Shown here piece after piece: positions 59,771-64,000 of a DNA stretch of 64,000 bases. The position numbers were made by a program, and so were the translations under genes. The notes under the pieces are model-generated. The model was not told where the DNA came from, searched no databases, and saw only the letters and a list, made by a program, of their open reading frames with translations. Numbering within the stretch: position 1 is the first letter of the stretch; the number at the start of each line of letters is the position of its first letter. This DNA is from Helianthus annuus (taxonomy: Eukaryota; Streptophyta; Magnoliopsida; Asterales; Asteraceae), in NCBI RefSeq assembly GCF_002127325.2, contig NC_035435.2, forward strand, positions 115,431,671 to 115,495,670. The letters are read 5' to 3'.

Positions 59771-62700
59771 TGTAACAACCCTCAAAAACGCGCTAAAACG
59801 CTCCGTAATCAAAGAACCGAACCCGTATAACATTATTATTAATGAAAAATAAATAAAAATGAAATTTTATGATGTCGCGGGCTGCGACCCACTAAGAGAG
59901 ATCTCTCGCGGGGCGCGGGAGACTCATCTCAATCCAGACACGTGTTACGCTACGTGTCACACACGTGTCAAGCCTACTTATTGACCCATCAACCCTACAC
60001 CCTAATCTAATCCCTCGCGGGTCGCGAGAGTGTGACCAAAGAGGCCTCGCGGGGCACGAGCTGCCCTATGTCCAACCTATAAAAGAAGAACGATGCCTCC
60101 GTTCAAAATCGCTCAAATTCTTTCTTTTTCTCTAAACATATAATACTCGGGTATTATACCCCTAAACCCGAAACTCTGCTCGTTATTAAGGTAATAACTC
60201 TAATCACTGGTACGATACTGTATCCGATCGATTAAAACCGATCCAATGGATGTTTAAGTGCTGCCAATATCTGGCTATACTTTGTCATTCGTTGTGAGGG
60301 TTTCGATCTCGTGATTATCGTTAAAGTTGAGTTGAGTTAATACACTAATACGAGTTCCATTGTATCTAGAAATTAGAACTCATAACCAGGGGGTTGCTAA
60401 ACTAGAATACTTAGCGATTAAGTAAACTTAATGGCTAAGGAAACTCAACAGGAAAGGAAACTTAGCAGTTAAGCAAGCCAAGTAAGTTAATTAGTTAGCT
60501 AATTAAGTTAATTAATTAATTGGATAAGTAAATTAAACAATTAAGTAAGTTATTAATCAATTAAGCAAGTCACTTAATTAACCAATTAAGTAAGTTACTT
60601 AAATAACCAGTTAAATAAATTAATCAGTTAAACAGTTAAGTTAGTTAATTAATTAATCAGCTAAGAAAGTTACTTAATTAAAACGGTTAAAATAAATTAA
60701 TTAGTTAAACAACAAAGTATATATGCGGTAGATAATATCAAAAGAAGGTGCAAGGAAGGTGTAAGGAGGATATATATGGGTAGGAAGTATCCAGGAAAGA
60801 GGTATATGAAACTTCCTAAACAGTATATATGAGCTTCTAGAAAATGTATAGGGTAACTTTCTAGAAAAGTATATGTAATTTCCTAGAAAGTATATAGGAA
60901 ACTTCCTTGAAATTTCATGTTTCTTACCTATAAATAGGATGTCACACCCCCCAACCGATGGCGGAATCATCGGGGCGTGGCACTGAGCGAAACAGATTGT
61001 CCCGAAGTTTACAACAACAACTATTATTAACAAATTCAGTTAAGTGATACGTCCCATACCGTATCCCAAATAAATAAACAAGTTATCATAGAATACAACT
61101 AAACAAATAGTACTGTTTCGACAACTCAGATTCATTTATTACAAACCAAATGTTTAAAAGTACTGCCCAGAGTCATTAAGACTCGTCCGGACAAGATCTA
61201 CTGACAACTAATGCCATAGATGCTTGATCGAACAACTCCAACGGCTCCATGGCTATAGTTATTCACCTCTAGAGACCCCTAGGTGGGCTTACGACCTACA
61301 ACTGCTAGATGGGCTCTAAAGCTTTATTATTGCCTCGCTTTCCTAGTAAGTAAGCATCCTAATTACCTGTCACACACGTTAAAATAATGTCAATACATAA
61401 AATGTAAAGGTGAGCACACAAGTTTTGATAATAGCATATAGAGTTCGAATAGTTTACGCATAACCAGGCACGTACACAGAGGAAAACGATGCATGTTAAT
61501 TATCGACATGGGACCATCGGTACCAACGACTGCGGGTTTGACCGTCCGAGACGGTTCGCAATACATGATTACCACCGTAATCCATGCAAGTATTTGTCCT
61601 TAACAACCCCGTGTGAACGGGTGCTGAGTCCAAACTATAGTACTATGTTGCTAAGGCAGGTAGATAGCATCCAACGTGTAAACATAATAAACAGCATTCA
61701 TTTAATCAAATAGCACATGCAATTCGGTCAGCGTTCAATAGTTTGTGTTTGATTGTGATTTGATAAGTAACGTATGTAACACCCAAAGTGCTAAAGCAAA
61801 AAGAGATCGAGTATACTCACAGTGATTGATTGTGGATTGAAGGAAGCGCTGAGAGTAAGATTAGCCTGAATAGTTCGATAGCATAACGATAGTGACGGCG
61901 GAAAAGTAAACAAGTATGGATGGATCAAATGGGGCTGGTCGATCGAACGGCAGGTTCGATCGGAAGGCCCGTTCGATAGGCTGGTATAACCGATTGGACA
62001 GTCCTGTTCGATCGGCCGACTGGCTCGATCGGCTGGACTATTCGAGTGGATTGTTTCTTCCTCTGGTGTGTTTGTGTTAGAGGATTTGAGCTTTGGAAGT
62101 TTTTGTTGCAGTATTTGAGAACACTAAAGTGTTCCTACCTTTTCGAGTTGTTCGATCGAACGGTTCGTTCGATCGGCTAGCTCACTCAATCAGCTAGCCT
62201 ACTCGATCGGCTAGGAGCTTCATGTTAGTCCCCAACTGAATGTCACTCGATCGGACAGTCTGTTCGATCGGCTGACATTCCCTACTACGAACAAGTTGTG
62301 AAAACGATTAAGTGTTGAAGCATAGTATCTCATGATCCGAACAGTAATGTTTACCCATCGAGTGACTCATTCGATTGATCATTACTTCGTCAATACTATT
62401 CTTCAAAAGTTCGGATGTGGGGCAATGTGCTAGCCGATCGGCTGGCCCGGTCGGTCGGCTGGCGTATCCGATCGGCTGGGCTGTTTGACAGCCTAGCCGT
62501 TCGGCCAGCATTTCTGATCTGGTCGGCCTTTCGTCTAACACCTGGTTGTTTGCTTATTTGTTATTCTTTCAAGGTCTCTTGAACAACGTGTTGAAACTAT
62601 GATAACCTTCGTTCCCACCTGTTCCCTTGGCTCGAACAGGAATCACCCAAGTCCGGCCGGTTGAACGGTTTGGAATGCCGGTTTAGAGTTTAACCGTTAT

Positions 62701-64000
62701 CGGTGAACCTTGTTTATAGACCCGAATCTTGAACCCTCCCAACCATTTGAATGATTGGTTAGTCGGTTCAAGCTCCGTTTCTACCGGTTTGAAGGCATTG
62801 AGTGTAAAAGAGTTGAAAGAAAGTTGGAAATCCTTCTTTCAATCCTTCATATCATGAAAATGTTTAGATCTCTGGTGGATCTTAACTTGTTTATGTGGAA
62901 ATCGGTTAGATCTAAGCTAATCATAGTGGAATGAGGCCAAAACATGATGTTCTTCAAGAACACCATGATGACATCACCCAAGAACACTTAGATCTTGGTG
63001 ATTTCACGGTTAGAATCTAAGTTTTTGAAAGATAGAAAGGTGTAGAATCAAGTAATGATCAAGATCGTATAAGAATTAGAGTGAAAACTTACCGGGATTG
63101 AGAGAAATCTAAGAAAAGGTGAAGAAGATAGCTGGTTCGGTCAGAGCTTTCCAAAAGTGGAAAGTATGACAATGACAGCCCTATTTATAGGCTTCCAAAA
63201 GAGGAAAGTGTCAGCCGATCGGCTGGGAGATCCGATCAAGTGGGCTGCTCGATCGGCTGGCAAGGTGCTAGCCGATCGACTGGCCTGTTCGATCAGGATG
63301 CTTCCAGTTCGATCCGCCACGCACTTTGAGTATTTTGCGACGATTTTCGACGTTTCGATTTCGATGGACGATGATACGAATACGATATGGTTCCTAGTCA
63401 AATTACCTTCAGTAGTTGGGACTATATCTACATACAAGCATCTATATTTCATGTTTCGATGCCGGTTCGATTGAGTTTGATTGCCTTTCGAGTTTCGATT
63501 CGATTTTCGATTTGATTGCTTGAATACCACACCAAACATAAAGTAGCACGCACAAGTAACACGTAAGGTACACACACACGTTTAATAATACCAAATTCGC
63601 ATAATTCGAGTCTCGAGTTCGAATGATTGTTTAGATCGGTTTGATTACTGATTAGGTTAACTTTATCGCATTGTTACTTCCTGTCATTCATAGTCGTAGA
63701 TCGGTTCGCATTAAAACACGTTCGATTACTTCGATTCTTGCTGATTACAACACTTACTCCACATAATACAACTAAGACACGAAATCGACTATCTACAGTC
63801 AAAGAAAGTCAAAGTTGACTTGGACTTTGACTTTGACTTTGACATTCGAAAACACGGGGTGTTACATAGGAAGCTTAAGATTCATTTTTCTTTGCTCATT
63901 CCTTCTATTCTTCTCTCTATACGTTGGTATTCTAACCAATAATCACTGATGCGATATTCTGTCCGATCGCGAATGCCAAAGTGTTGTCTAAATAAAACTA
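59771..64000 (+). mobile_element. LTR-like sequence (TGTAACAACCC...) interrupted by a solo LTR and cut by the window end
   Basis: It starts TGTAACAACCCTC. It carries GC-rich palindromes (GTCGC/GCGAC at 59874-59888; CTCGCG/CGCGAG at 60014-60028; two more) upstream of a TATA box (TATAAAA, 60078-60084). Sequence near 60175-60225 is similar to 63935-63975 after the nested insertion. Parts of it resemble the reverse complement of the solo LTR at 20871-23024. A run of AATTAAGTAAGTTA-type repeats fills 60410-60720. Its end is not in the window. Confidence 0.55.
60940..63866 (-). mobile_element. Solo LTR (2927 bp), TSD TAGGA
   Basis: It begins TGTCACACCCCCCAACCGAT and ends ACGGGGTGTTACA. It is flanked by perfect 5-bp duplications TAGGA (60935-60939 and 63867-63871). 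Its ends show a minus-sense Tekay-type LTR. A minus-strand TATA (TATAAATA, 63182-63189) is preceded by CGATCGGCTGG-type repeats (63213-63310). The same GATCGGCT words are abundant at 61930-62280 and 62430-62525. No internal domain or second LTR was seen. Confidence 0.85.

Overview
This window is nuclear DNA from a flowering plant. The genes have short GT-AG introns, the background is AT-rich, and nested LTR retrotransposons, Helitron-like ends and MITE-like repeats fill most of the space. The retrotransposon types (Tekay chromoviruses with TGTAACACC...GGTGTGACA LTRs, and a Tat-type element) and the style of the Helitron ends suggest a eudicot, most likely Asteraceae. That family assignment is inference from recognition; no search was run.

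Region 1 (1-9.1 kb) is gene-rich. The 3' part of a GTE-type bromodomain/NET gene (plus strand) lies tail-to-tail with a complete eight-exon gene (minus strand) for a Myb-binding protein 1A / DNA polymerase phi-like nucleolar protein. I could assemble all of its splice sites in frame, giving 1315 codons. A Helitron-like end sits in its last intron and paired telo-boxes lie just upstream. Region 2 (9.1-18.2 kb) is repeat-dominated and holds one intact-looking two-exon SAG12-type papain-like cysteine protease (12.7-13.8 kb, minus strand), flanked by fold-back elements, Helitron ends and tandem duplications.

Region 3 (18.2-46.9 kb) is a stack of LTR retrotransposons. A degenerate Tat-type Ty3/gypsy element (18.2-24.4 kb) is interrupted by a 2.15-kb solo LTR with a perfect 5-bp target duplication, and is then cut by a young, non-coding LTR element (24.4-30.6 kb). 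The 3' LTR of that element is cut by a minus-strand Tekay chromovirus (30.6-36.4 kb). A 13-N assembly gap at 36449-36461 joins this to a second, plus-strand Tekay element (36.5-46.9 kb). The missing halves of four elements all converge on that gap. Region 4 (46.9-64 kb) contains Helitron ends, a candidate 8.7-kb Helitron (50181-58876) carrying a kinase exon and other exon-like fragments, a MULE-like TIR element with low-complexity contents, and two nested LTRs at the right edge.

The strongest structural theme concerns the LTRs. Six of the seven from several families carry an array of short GC-rich palindromes just upstream of the TATA box. The non-coding LTR element and the coding Tekay element also carry arrays of small potential RNA hairpins in their untranslated internal regions. 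No CRISPR array, rRNA or tRNA gene was seen.
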